Notes under the pieces: model-generated
Told to the model about the DNA's origin: nothing
The model's input: only the letters and a program-made list of their open reading frames with translations
The model's database searches: none
Assembly: GCA_007644065.1 (NCBI GenBank)
Contig: VJWN01000004.1
Span: 1,488,001-1,552,000, forward strand
Origin: Margaritispora aquatica
Lineage: Eukaryota > Ascomycota > Leotiomycetes > Helotiales > Discinellaceae
Direction of reading: 5' to 3'
Length of the DNA: 64,000 nt
Translations under genes and position numbers: made by a program
Part shown: one piece after another, positions 21,973-34,025 of the stretch
Layout: each line of letters opens with the position of its first letter
Position numbering within the stretch: the stretch's first letter is position 1

Positions 21973-23624
21973 ATGACGCTATCCGATCTCTTCTTCCCTC
22001 TTCATTTGTACTCACTTGGTATGATGGAACAAAGTGTCGAGACAGGCTTGCGTCCAGTCGTAATTGCGGCAGAACGGAAGAATACAACAAACAACATTGA
22101 CCTAGAGAAAGGACTGACTTTCGAGACTTCGCCTTTGGAACAACTTGAACCGCCTTCAAGTCGTCGTTCAAGTTTCTTTGGCAGATTCTCTACTCCATTA
22201 CCACCAAAACACCACCTCCGATTCATCCGACATGCGCGCCATACTTTCTTGAACGTATACCGCAGACTCTTTTCTCTTGTCTTCATTTTCAATTTGATCG
22301 GGCTATGGATCTACATCGCGAGATATGAGCACTACTCTGCAACAGCGTGGGTGGCAAATATGGCAAATGCGGCCGCTGCAAATATCATGGTGGCTCTTTT
22401 GATTCGCCAGGATTATATTGTAAATATCTTGTTTCGGTAAGTTACAAATTTGGCTTCTGGACGAGGCGAGATTGTGCATTCGACTGTTCTGTTCTGTTCT
22501 GTTCTGTTCAATTTATTGATTTTCTTGCTAGAATGACGTGGGTTGTACCGCATAAAGCACCTCTCCGGTTACGCCGTATTCTCGCCAAGGTCTATGAGCT
22601 TGGAGGAGTTCATAGCGGTGCTGCAGTCAGTTCGATTGTCTGGTTCGGATTATTCACAGGCTTTCTCACTAGAGACCTAATCGACTTCTCTTCGGCAAAT
22701 TGGAGCGTTAATGACCCTGCAATCATCTCCATGACATACATCCTTCTCTTTGTCCTTGTTCTTCTTGCAATAACTGCATATCCAACGTGTCGTTTCAGAG
22801 CACATAATACATTCGAAGCGGTCCACAGATGGGGAGGCTGGCTATCACTGACAATCTTCTGGGCCGAGCTTGTCCTTTTCGTGGAGAAGAATAAGGGCGA
22901 AAACTCCTTGGGTCTAGGAATGACCAAGCTGCCTGCTTTCTGGTTCCTTCTGATTTCTTCTGCACATACCATATTACCCTGGTTGCGTCTTCACAAACTT
23001 GAAGTCACTCCAGAAAAGCTGTCCGATCATGCCATTCGACTCCACTTCAAAGAAAAGATACCTCTTTTTGTTGGGCTTCGAGTATCAAAGACTCCCCTGG
23101 GGGAATGGCATTCTTTTGCTGCCATTCCTTCACGAGAAGGGATAGGTGGTTCGGTAATCATCTCTAATGCTGGTGATTGGACAAAAGAATGCATCAACAA
23201 TCCCCAGGATTTCTATTGGGTGAAGGGGGTGCCTGTCACTGGAGTATTATGTATGGCACTTATGTTCAAAAAGATTGTTGTCGTCACGACCGGCTCTGGT
23301 ATCGGACCTGTTCTAGCAGTTGTCCAAGATACTGCAGCAAAAGGATGTGCTGTTCGCATTATCTGGTCTGCTGCAAAGCCCGCCACGACCTTTGGTGACG
23401 GTATTATCGACGCCGTAAAATTGGTAGACGATCAAGCTGTGATTATTGATACCCGACAGCCTGGTCGGAGAAGGCCTGATCTTGTGCAGATAGCTTATGA
23501 TCTTTACAAGAAGGAGAATGCCGAAGCGGTCTTCTGTATCAGTAATCCGAAGTTGACTAGGAAGATCGTGTATGGTCTGGAAGGGAGAGGTGTTCCTGCC
23601 TTTGGACCTGTTTGGGACTCATAA
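21973..23624 (+). CDS. TmpA-like integral membrane flavoreductase
   Basis: Two exons, 21973-22436 and 22532-23624, joined in phase across a 95-nt intron; 518 aa. An alternative start is the Met at 22021. A cytosolic N-terminus is followed by membrane helices ('LFSLVFIFNLIGLWIYIA', 'IVWFGLFTGFL', 'MTYILLFVLVLLAIT'). The conserved block 'HKAPLRLRRILAKVYELGGV' with 'HSGAAVSSIVWF' comes next. The C-terminal half resembles ferredoxin-NADP reductase-type modules, with 'WVKGVPVTGVL' and the nucleotide loop 'VVTTGSGIGPVLAV'. This matches the family of Aspergillus nidulans TmpA, a membrane flavoprotein reported to influence conidiation signalling. Electron donor and acceptor are unknown. The intron carries a short CTGTT repeat. 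Confidence 0.8.
22484..22509 (+). repeat. CTGTT microsatellite inside the TmpA-like gene's intron
   Basis: About five tandem copies of a CTGTT unit lie within the 95-nt intron, shortly before its acceptor. Confidence 0.8.
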
Positions 23625-26061
23625 TGTGGTGGGATGTACGAGAATATTGATCAATTGGCTTTTCTTGGTGTTAATGTTAAGGTTTGACCGGAGTTTTGGC
23701 AATGGTGGCTAGGCGAGGTCCAAATCTTGCTTTCTTTGCTTGCTTACTTGCTTGGTTTGGAGTTCTTTTTAGTAGTCAGATTTGGCTGAGTGAAAAGGAC
23801 GGTGCAATGGAGTTTATGGCGAGTTTATTTAGGACTAGGTGTTTTGAGGTGAACTAAATTTGTGGTTATGGTGTTTGGGTGGCAATGGAAGGGATGGGAT
23901 TCGCGGAAGCAAACCATCGGGTGTACTTGATTTTGTTTTTCGGTGTGTTTGGAGCTTACTGAGTAGTAAATTTGGAAGGAAGTGTTAGGGAGGGAGAAAT
24001 CAAGATCGGGTAGACGGAGTTCATGTCTTTTGAACATATAAAATGTTTCGCTTGGCAATTTGATGTTTTCCTGATGGTATTTGTTGTTTTGTTCACTGTG
24101 GTCTGCTTCTTTTTGTGAGCTTTGGTGTAAGTTTTGATGGAATTTTTGATTTTGTCTGGACATTTGAATTTAAAATTGGGCGGAAGGATGAGTGTCCTCA
24201 AGTTGTTTGAGATCAATAGAGATTGAGTCGGCATTTTTATCCGTCGTGGAAGCTTACTTTGTTGCTTCTAGTTTTAGACTATAGTCAATTCTCCTAGTCT
24301 CCCCTCTCCGCTCTCTCTCTGATCTTCGTGGAGAAGGTCCTCTCCGAATGAGTTGAAGGGGGACTATGAAGAGTGGGATGGAGTGGAGTGGAATTGAGCG
24401 AGGCCAGGTTGGATGGGTCGGGGAGACTGGAGTGAAGTGGAGTGGAGTGGAGAGGAGTTGGATTTGTGGACGTAGATGAGATGAGAGGAGATGTCGACCA
24501 CGCGAGCGGATGCATACTTATTTTTTGCAAAAGCTGCAAAATCTAACACCAGCCAGTATCTACCAGGTCCAGGAACTCCAAGCTTCAACGCACAGAAATT
24601 GACATTGGAGACTTAGTTCTATGTCTTGTGGAATGAAGAGTATTTAGCATCTCCATCTCATGGGTTCAAAGTTGGGGTTCGAAAGGACGGCAGTCATTGT
24701 AGACAAGACTAAGATCATCTGAGCCGAGGCCTCTTTGATTGGTCGGTCCTACCTATGGTATGGAGTGTAGGAGGTACGGTATGTTTTTCTGGGAGTTTAG
24801 ACAGAGACTAATGCACTTCAGTGTAGCGAAGCTGTGACGGCTTGTGCTTTCCGATAGTATTGTAGAGTGTGGCGGTCAAGTCAAGCTTTGCTTTGGATCG
24901 TGCCGAACGGTCGCGGGTTCTTGGTGTCTTGGTACCTCGGTGCCTTAGATGAATGCTTAGTGCTGTGCAAGTCTTGACTTTTGGTTCTGGTCCTGGGGTT
25001 CTGGGGCTTGGGTGTGTAGAGTTCCACTGTGGTCTGTGGAGCTTGATGTAAGTGTAAGTGTCAGTGTCTCTGTGGACTTCTTCGGCAGCGCCTTGATATT
25101 AGTTTATTGGACGGTTTGTTAATTCTGATATAGGTGTGGATACTTGATATGTCCGTCCTCCATGAACATAAGGTCAGATGTTTCCCCAAGGTGGACGGAA
25201 GAGGGTCAACACGGCGATATATGCTCATGAAAATTTCGAGAATGAGGCCGACCTAGAAGTGGATCGAACAGTCAACCAAGCATCGCCCAGCATCGGCAGG
25301 AGATTTCATCGAACAACCGAGTTTGTGGGGTTCCCACATGGCCCAGGAATCCAGGAATTCCACCCCCTCCTCGCCTCTCCAAGACTGGGGTTTGGAGAAG
25401 TGGATATAATAAACTGGGGAAACATGCTGTAGTGTCCGAGATTATCCCGCTTCGTAAGTTCGTGCTTGCAGCCAATGCGGATGCATCACAGCTCGCGGTT
25501 TTGCCTACATCTACCAAGTACTCGAGTCTAGGTATATCTAGTCTTGATCACTGCCTTACTCTCCTGCCCCTCTTTCATATGCGAGATTGAGAGTTATGCT
25601 GATTTGGCCCATATTTCTGGCCAGAAAATTTCGCTTCACTTCTCATGTATCCTGGACCCGGGGTAGAGGTATAATTTTGAATCGGTCCTTCTTAAAGTCC
25701 GGACAGTCCTCATTGCAGCTTGCAAGATTTTTGAACGTCGGGTTTGGTCAGTATACTGCGTCTAAAGACCGATAGAATGGAGTCATGACTCGAAAGTTCA
25801 CGGATTTGGGCTTCGACACGCTACTATTGCCGTTGTTGCGTCGGATTATCATGATGATTTCAACCCACTCTTCCGTCATGTGTCCTTGCTTTGAGAATAT
25901 GACTTGGGGTTGTGGATCTTGGAGGCAAGAAGGTTGGTGAGAACGGCAATTTGGGTGTCGTCATCCTGAATTTGATGAGGGGATCTTAAGAGTATATAAG
26001 ATGATATCTTTCCTACCTGCAATTTTTTGATCAAGCTACGACATCGTCTCAATCAACAGTC
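23625..26061. promoter_or_regulatory. long upstream region of the GH3 gene
   Basis: About 2.4 kb without a supportable gene. It contains a G-rich stretch of GGAGT-type units (about 24376-24455) and ends in the GH3 core promoter. Confidence 0.4.
25993..25999 (+). promoter_or_regulatory. TATA box of the GH3 gene
   Basis: TATATAAG at 25993, about 70 bases before the start codon and followed by a C/A-rich leader, is a good core promoter candidate. Confidence 0.5.
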
Positions 26062-29014
26062 ATGGTTTCCTTCACCACCACAGAACAGCTTTTGAAAGCT
26101 TCATTGCTATCACTCGCACTCTTTCAGACTTCAGTTCTTGGCGCTGCGATCACAAGCAACATCACTGATGACACTTTCTTCTATGGCCAATCTCCACCGG
26201 TTTATCCTTCACGTAGGTTAACACTTAAATAGTGAGGTACACTATGTTGTAACTGTCACTGACTCTTTCTAGCTGAGATGCCTGGTAGCTCATCATGGGC
26301 TTCAGCACACGCCAAAGCAGTTGCCTTGGTTTCCCAGATGACACTTGAAGAAAAGGCCAACATCACCACGGGACAAACTCCTCTCACCGGTTGCTCGGGT
26401 GTCACTGGATCTGTTCCAAGACTTAACTGGCCTGGATTGTGTCTCTCTGATGCGGGTAACGGATTGCGTGCTACGGACTTTGTCAATTCTTGGCCAAGCG
26501 GTAAGCAATTCTGAAGCTCTTTGATCTGTTGGATTTTGGAAGTTTTGATGATTCAAGAATCCAAGAACTCACATGCCTCTATTTCAACGCTTGACCTTTG
26601 TAGATGGAATATTGATTGTTGCGCAGGAATTCATGTCGGTGCCTCATGGAATCGTGATCTCGCTTACCAACGAGCATACCAGATGGGAGGCGAGTTCAAA
26701 ACCAAGGGCGTTCACGTCGCCCTAGGCCCAGTCGTAGGACCACTTGGTCGAGTCGCCAAGGGTGGCAGAAACTGGGAAGGAATCAGCAATGATCGTAAGC
26801 TCCCTTTCTTCACCAACCAAGCATTTCCCTAACATTACTAGCCTATCTCGCCGGTGAAATGGTAGCCAAAACAGTCAAAGGAACCCAAGATGCAGGTGTT
26901 ATCACTTCAGTCAAGCATTACATCGGAAACGAGCAAGAGACAAATCGTCAACCAGTTGGTACGGCTGCTTCGTCGTCTTCGAACATTGATGACAAGACTA
27001 TTCACGAACTTTACCTTTGGCCCTTTGCGAACGCTGTTCATGCTGGTGCGGGCTGTATCATGTGCTCTTACAACCGCTTGAACAATTCGTATGCTTGCCA
27101 AAACAGCAAGGCTTTGAATGGTCTTCTCAAGACTGAGTTGGGCTTCGAGGGATGGGTTGTCAGTGATTGGGATGCTCAACGTAAGTTTTCCCCTTATGCT
27201 CTTCTTTGATGATGCTGAATCTATGCAGACACTGGATTGGCTTCAGCCGAAGCAGGACTTGATGTTGTGATGCCAAGCTCTGTTTATTGGGGAGTCGCTG
27301 GTGCAAACATCACCATCATGGTCAACAACGGCAGTCTTGCAGAGGCTCGAGTCACTGACATGGCCGTTCGTGTCGTCGCATCCTGGTACCAAATGGGTCA
27401 AGATGTATTACCTCCCGCAAACACCTTTTCCCCAATCATAAACTAACAAACACAGGTCTCATTCCCAGAGCCAGGAGTAGGGATGCCACTCAACTACTAC
27501 ACACCACACAAGACCATCGACGCTCGCGATCCAGCTTCAAAGCCCATCCTCCTCGATGGTGCAAAGGAAGGTCACGTCCTCGTCAAGAACACCAACAACA
27601 CCCTCCCACTCAAGAAACCCAAGCTCCTCTCTATCTTTGGATACGATGCCGTTGCACCCCCAGCGAACAACGTCGAGGCCGCTTCTTTTGGACAATGGTC
27701 TCTCGGCACTGAGTCTGAGCTCCTTTACACGCCATTTTTCTCATCGGATGCACCTCCTCAGATTGCAATGAACGGAACTCTGATCACTGGAGGTACGAAG
27801 CCCCACGATACTTGCTTAGATAATAATATGGGAGAAACGCTAACTTGAACGCAGGCGGCAGCGGTGCTAACTCACCCGCATACCTCTCTGCTCCATTCGA
27901 TGCACTGAAGGAGCAAGCCTACGCTGATGACACCGCCATATTCTGGGATGTTGTTTCCAACGACCCAATTGTCGACACCTCATCTGATGCATGCTTGGTC
28001 TTCACCAACGCCTTTGCAACCGAGAGCGCTGATCGTGTCGGTCTTCATGGTACGCTATACCACATTCCCACTCTGTCTCCTCCCTTTCCCTACCTCCATC
28101 CCCCGTCGCACTAACAATTCAAAACCACACACTAATACGACTCGCCTCCCAACAGACGACTACTCTGACGCTTTAATCCTTAACGTCGCCTCCTCCTGCT
28201 CCAACACCATAGTGATAATCCACAATGCCGGCATTAGACTCGTCGACCAATGGATCTCGCACCCCAACATCACTGCCGTTATCTTCGCCCATCTCCCCGG
28301 CCAAGACAGCGGACGTGCTCTCGTGCAGCTCTTGTACGGCTACGAGTCTTTCTCCGGCAAACTGCCGTATACCGTCGCCAAGAACGAGAGCGATTATGTC
28401 AATGCAGGCAACGCGGATCTCCCACAGGGAGAATACGCATTGTTTCCCCAAGCCGACTTTGGGGAGGGAGTGTTTATTGATTACAGGGGCTTTGAGAGGG
28501 CGAATGTTACACCTAGATGTGAGTACCTGCTTTCCAATCCCGATATTGAGTCCCATTCGGGTCTTGATGTACTGACATAAGCGGAATAGACGAATTCGGC
28601 TTCGGTCTAACCTACACCACATTCGCCTACAGCAACCTCAGCGTCTCTCTCCTCTCCAATGCCTCCACCACTTCTCTCCCTCCATCCCCTGAGGTCATTA
28701 TCCCCGGCGGTATCGCATCTCTCTGGGCACCCATCGCCACCGTTTCCGCTACGGTGTGCAACACCGGCTCCATGGCCGCTGCCGAGGTCGCGCAAATGTA
28801 TGTCTCGATCGGAGGCGTGAAGCAGCTTAGAGGGTTCGAGAAAGTCTTGATTGAGGTGGGAGCGTGTGCGAGTGTGGCGTTTGAGCTGGCAAGGAGGGAT
28901 CTGAGTACCTGGGATACGACGGCGCAGAGTTGGGTGTTGGCAAAAGGTGAGTATGCGGTGCAGGTAGGTGCGAGTAGTAGGGATTTGCCGTTGGTGGGAA
29001 AGTTGGTTATTTAG
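26062..29014 (+). CDS. secreted GH3 beta-glucosidase
   Basis: Nine exons: 26062-26212, 26273-26500, 26627-26794, 26842-27180, 27229-27404, 27456-27792, 27855-28049, 28156-28518 and 28590-29014; all phases fit; 793 aa. A signal peptide covers about residues 1-28 ('[19 protein letters not shown]'). GH3 landmarks are '[15 protein letters not shown]', '[20 protein letters not shown]', '[15 protein letters not shown]' (the conserved KHY block) and the nucleophile Asp in '[10 protein letters not shown]' (near residue 291). The C-terminal sandwich has '[16 protein letters not shown]' and '[19 protein letters not shown]', followed by a fibronectin type III-like tail. It has many N-glycosylation sites. 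It releases glucose from beta-glucosides such as cellobiose, outside the cell. Confidence 0.93.
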
Positions 29015-30969
29015 GGGAAGAATAAGAGAGGAGGCGGTGAGAGGATTTTGAAGAGAGGTTGGAGTGCGTTGTTGTGAGAGAAAGGGCAAGTGAAGCGGGG
29101 GTTGCTGAAAAAAGGGGTTAGGCGAGGGTGAGGAAGAGACTCCAAAGCAAAATAAATACTAGGTGACGAACGACGTTACGATAATGAATGAATTGCCGAT
29201 TTACAAGTCGAACAAGCGATACAAAATAGACCCCAAAATGTAAAGAGTTCATACTCGCTTTCCACAAGTACAAGAAAACAATTTCAACGAGGCATTTTCT
29301 TCAAGCTTTTGCACATCCATCCCCTGCTCCGCTCCGTTTCGTTCATTCAATCACTTCATCACTAAACCACTGAACAAACTTGAGAGCCGAAAAAAAAACT
29401 ACTAAGCCTATAGACTCCACGCTACCAGCTTGCCTGTAAGTTACCTCGGCGGCATAGGTAGAGAGTGCACTCGTCGCCCAAAATGAATTTACAACGACAT
29501 GTTAAATACGCAGCGACATGGTGAAACATGAGCTAAAGGAGCTGTCCAGGACGATCCCTATTATCTCAGCTCTTAATCTCCTGGGCTACTTGCCTATCTA
29601 AGTCTTAGTGATGTGTCATAGATGTCACACTTGTGTATAGAAATCACTTTCTTGGGGTGATTACCAGTCACTCACTCGGATTCCTAGGAATATTTTCATC
29701 GAGCTATTGACGAAAGTTTGAGTTCATACGAATGAGGCTCCGCGCCGAGATGTGCATTGAACCTCTAGATCATCTATCTATCTCGCTCTCTGTTTACACT
29801 CCTTCCCATCCCATCATCCCATCATCCTAACCAATCAACACAACCCCCAACTCGTCGCGTCAACAGCTCTAGACTCCAGACTCAAGAATACACAGATACT
29901 TAACCAAGCCAACAACTACGCCTCCCTCGAAGTAATACTACTAGCACCATACCACAACAATACCCAATACCCACCCAGCTTCTAGCTTCCTACACTACCA
30001 GCGCCACCACAGACCATAACATCATCTATACCTACCTGTAATAATTAACACTTCATTTCTATTTCTATTTCTATTTCTATACCTCAAACGACAAACCAAC
30101 CAACCGACTAACTGAGCAAACGACCGAACGATCGACCGCACGATTGTATAGCGTATAGCGTATAAGAGCCCTCACACTAACACACGCTCCCCTTCCTTCC
30201 TCCCTCCCGTCCCGTGCCACCCTATCGCATATAACTGCCACTTGAAATAGAACCTAACCTAACTCCAACGTTAACCTGACCTGAACCCACTTGATTTCAC
30301 CCGCCCACCTCCCCGTTATAGATATACAGACACAATACATACAAGTAAACGAACACAACCATCCCTTCATCCACTAATTCAGTCACTAATTCAGTCACTT
30401 ATCCCACACCAAGAGCCAGCAAATCCAACAATGAGGGGGCAAAACACCCAAACACCCAAATGCCCAAACACTCCAAGAATCAGGTTCACAAAAGCCTATA
30501 TTTATTAAGTAGGTATATAGGTTTGGTAGAATCGACCATCTCCCGGTCCAACAAACAGAGCCGTCGACCAAATCCAATCTGATTCCACAAATCAATCATT
30601 GACTCCTCAAACTCTCAAACTCTTATACAGAATAACCCTCGTTCTGATGAACTATTCAGGGATGGCATGATAATATACAAAATTACAAAGCCGCAAGCAA
30701 TGCATAATACCACAACAGGATCCGCTCCACATCCGGTGTTGGCTCAAATTCAAATCCATGTCCAAACCAAGTCCTTATCCAGGGATGACCAGAACGCCAT
30801 GTCCAATGCTTTGACAGACAACGATGCACACCATTTCCAACGCTGTTAGGTTGGATCTTCTGCCACCTCAGTTTGCCCAGCTCATGCCTCGGCTCGACTT
30901 CCTCGCTTCATTGCTGATATCCAAATGTCGTCCACTAATCATAAGAAAACTCCATCGTAGTCATTCCTC
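29015..30969. other. 2 kb spacer between converging genes
   Basis: No coding frame of note, although the flanking genes converge here and a short spacer would be expected. C/A-rich with low-complexity patches. A non-coding transcript is possible but not shown. Confidence 0.4.
30055..30080 (+). repeat. short ATTTCT tandem repeat
   Basis: Four tandem copies of a CTATTT/ATTTCT hexamer. Confidence 0.7.
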
Positions 30970-32327
30970 CTACCGACAGAAATCATAACTGCTATAACCC
31001 CTCCCATCCATCCACTCCGTCAAAAGCTGCAGCGTTTTGGGCGCAATATTCCGATTCGTCTTCGCAAACAACGTGTCAAACGGATGCAAATCCATGCCAA
31101 AATAGCCACCTCCACCACCAACTAAAATATCGCCATTGCCCTCACACATAGCCTCGTATAAGTCGGCACTGGTGCTATGGTACGCACTCATCATGGCTGT
31201 GACCTTGTAACCTGCCGCCTTGACCAGCGATGTGGCATATACCTCGATGGCGACAGCGTCCCAGTAGAGATGCGGGCATGAGTTGATGCCTGGTATGCCC
31301 AGGTGCGGGAGGGGAGCGCCTTCGGGGAGTGGGCGCGTGGCGAGGATGGTCTTCAGGTTTTCGACAGTGTCATTGGTAGGGAAAAGAAGGATTTCGAGGC
31401 CGACGCGGTCAGTGGCCCAGATCATGGATTGAATGTGGTTCTCGTATTGGCAGTTCATGGTCATTCCGACGAGCTGGAAGACATTAGCACTCGTTTTGTG
31501 TACGATATTGGAATGGAAATTACCTTGGTATCATTTGTGATCATGTTCAAATATGTATCACTCCAGCATGCGCCCATAGCCCAGACCGGCAAAAACGGGC
31601 CTCTGATACTAGCATTCATGGTAATGTACCTGTTGTATTTCTTGTACAGGTCATCCTTCAGCAACACCTCTGCGAATGCACCCAAATCGTAACAATCATT
31701 TGCCCTCGTCACATATTTGATATTCGAAGCCTTCGGCAGATATTTATATGCATCCGTGGGACCATTGAAAATGAACAGGAAATCCGCCGCATCGTGGAGC
31801 GCATGGTTGAGGTAAAATTTGAAATTGATGAGCGCCAATTCGGTTTCGAAGAACGCGTATAGAATCAAAGGTCGATCAGTGGTCGTAATCGCAGAGGAAG
31901 GGATAGAGGTTGGTGTCGAGGCATGGCCTGACACTTCAACTGCAGTTGGTGCAACAGCGTTATTGAGTGACGGCCTTGGTCTCGAGTCCTTGAACGGCAG
32001 ACCTATTGTTCGTCAGCGCATTATCCTCAAACCTCCATATCAGACTCTGTAAGCCTACCAGGATCAACAGGCGCTGTGACATGAGGATGCGCAGGATACT
32101 ATCGATCAATTAGCCTCCCATTCCTCATTCCAGCGAAGACAACGAGTTGGCAAGGAGAAAATATAACGTACCGCATGCCTGCCCATCTCCAGCGACCACA
32201 AACTCCAAATGAAGAACGGAGCAGCGATGAGCGCCAGCGCAGCGACCCATCTCAATCGACCCTGCGATCTGAGCGACGACATTGGAGAGTTGTATTGCGA
32301 TAGAAGGCCTCTGTCCTTCACCGTCAT
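30970..32327 (-). CDS. type II membrane protein, glycosyltransferase-like
   Basis: Four exons on the minus strand: 32172-32327, 32059-32098, 31524-32002 and 30970-31473; introns 50-73 nt with consistent phases; 392 aa. One N-terminal transmembrane helix (about residues 27-46, 'WVAALALIAAPFFIWSLWSL') with a short cytosolic tail indicates a type II Golgi-like topology. The luminal part has the conserved fungal blocks 'RPLILYAFFETELALINFKF', 'ADFLFIFNG', 'RANDCYDLGAFAEVL', 'RYITMNASIRGPFLPVW' and 'QSMIWATDRVGLEILL'. These also occur in proteins related to bacterial rhamnan-synthesis-type glycosyltransferases. The activity is unproven; a role in glycan assembly is an inference. The C-terminus is conserved to the last residues. 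Confidence 0.75.
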
Positions 32328-34025
32328 GGCAGGATGAAGAATGAAGTTGTTCGGTCGACCGGTAGTTCGAGTATAGATAGGGCAGTAGGGCGACGCGGCT
32401 TCCTGACTTATACTATACTATATCTGGTGTAGGTGACGTGAAAGAACAGCTCCAAGTATAACCGATCCGAACGCACAAGTAGGACACAGCACGCAACAGC
32501 ACACAGCACTCTGTAAGAATTAACACCGTATGACGATTGTAAAGAACGACTTCAAACACCAGAGTAGGTGGGAAAAAAGTAAAGGAAGGAGATGAGGGCG
32601 CCACATGTATCGTTCAGCCATGACCAGGCCAGGCCAGGCCAGGCCACACCACCAACCACTCCTTCTCAGTTCTCAGGGGGTTCCAACAGTACTGTATCCT
32701 ATACCGAGTCGGGGAACTGGTAAAGATGGGGTGAGATGAAAGTTCGGATGGAACCAATTAAAGATTCGTAAAGGACGAGATTACGAACAATGCGATGCTT
32801 GTTAAATGAGGCGCAGTGGGGGGGGGGGGGGAGAGAGGAAAGAGGAAAAGCTGACTTCACTGACTTGGTTCACGAAGCTGAGGTGGAACGAATGAGATGG
32901 CGAACATCTGGCGGGATATCCTTGACATATCCACATAACTCATCGGTCATCTGTGGCGTTACAGTACATACAGTACTGTTACTCGCCAAGAGGAAAAGGG
33001 GGTCTCGTTCATCTTATGCAGTCATCGGTAAATATAAATACTAAACCCCCCCCTTTCCCCCTATTGTGCATGTGCAACACGAATTATTCCCAAGCTGAAG
33101 AGCCAACGAACCCAAATAACCCATCCATCCTATCATTCATTCCCCAGTGAAACACACGCCGGCAGCTGCTCGCTTGTGCTGAAGATCTTGTGCTCTGCTC
33201 AGCCCAGACTCGTACAAAGTCTCACATGGACGTTCTACCAATGATCGAATGGCACCGAGGACACGACCATTCCAAAACGTCGGCTCTCAGCGACTCAGCG
33301 ACTCAGCATGACATGCATAGAAGGCTGAACATTTATATTAAATTCTTAACCAACTTGTAAAGCAGGATGTGCCTATATGACACATATGACCCCAATTCAA
33401 CGTGGAGGAAACCAAGTGCGGAGTAGAAAAGTGATGGAATGAGGTTGGAAATAAGTTCAACTTTAGCCTTTTTGACCTTTCATCTATCAAAGTAGCAGAA
33501 ACTTCAAACTAAAGCACGATGCCGCGTGTGATGGCTAGGAAACATCTCCGTACACTCGTGCTTTGACATCACATGTTAATGCTTGATTCGAGCTCTACCT
33601 TAGGTTCAGATGAAAATTATATATGTTAACTGTGGGGGTGAATGAAAATAAATATAAGAATGATGAAATGATGAAATGAGACGTTTGCACTTGTGAAGAG
33701 TCCATAAGTTTGAAGCACTTTGGCGAGTAAACCCCTTATCTGAAGCGAAAGCCCTAAGTTACACATTCACTTTCATTTCATCCACGGCCAAATTCACATA
33801 TCACAATGTCCTTACGCAAAATTACTCATTTTTCTCTAGCAAACATATGCTCTTCACGATGTATTGCTCATCGTCGCAAAAACTGAATTGGTATCAAAAT
33901 GCCGCTTCTCACCAAACCACCACTTCGCATCGCATGCAGAAAACACAACAAAGCATGCACGCCCCACTATATCTATCACCCAGAACATCATAAAGTCATA
34001 TCACCGTTCTTGCCAAACCCCTTGT
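32328..34025. other. intergenic, 5' region of the type II membrane protein
   Basis: About 1.7 kb without a supportable gene. It has a 14-G run (32818-32831), C-rich runs near 33045-33060 and an AGGCC repeat. Confidence 0.5.
32624..32645 (+). repeat. AGGCC tandem repeat
   Basis: About four tandem AGGCC units. Confidence 0.7.

Noticed and set aside
23825..24234. Overlapping minus-strand frames of about 90-110 codons
   Set aside because: Gln/Asn/His/Lys-rich composition from low-complexity DNA, no domain, no splice-supported continuation.
24376..24455. GGAGT-type tandem units as a possible minisatellite or CRISPR-like array
   Set aside because: Units are degenerate and contiguous without spacers; simple purine-rich sequence.
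24661..24700. GGTTCAAA/GGTTCGAAA motifs resembling tRNA T-loops
   Set aside because: No matching acceptor and anticodon stems could be drawn around them.
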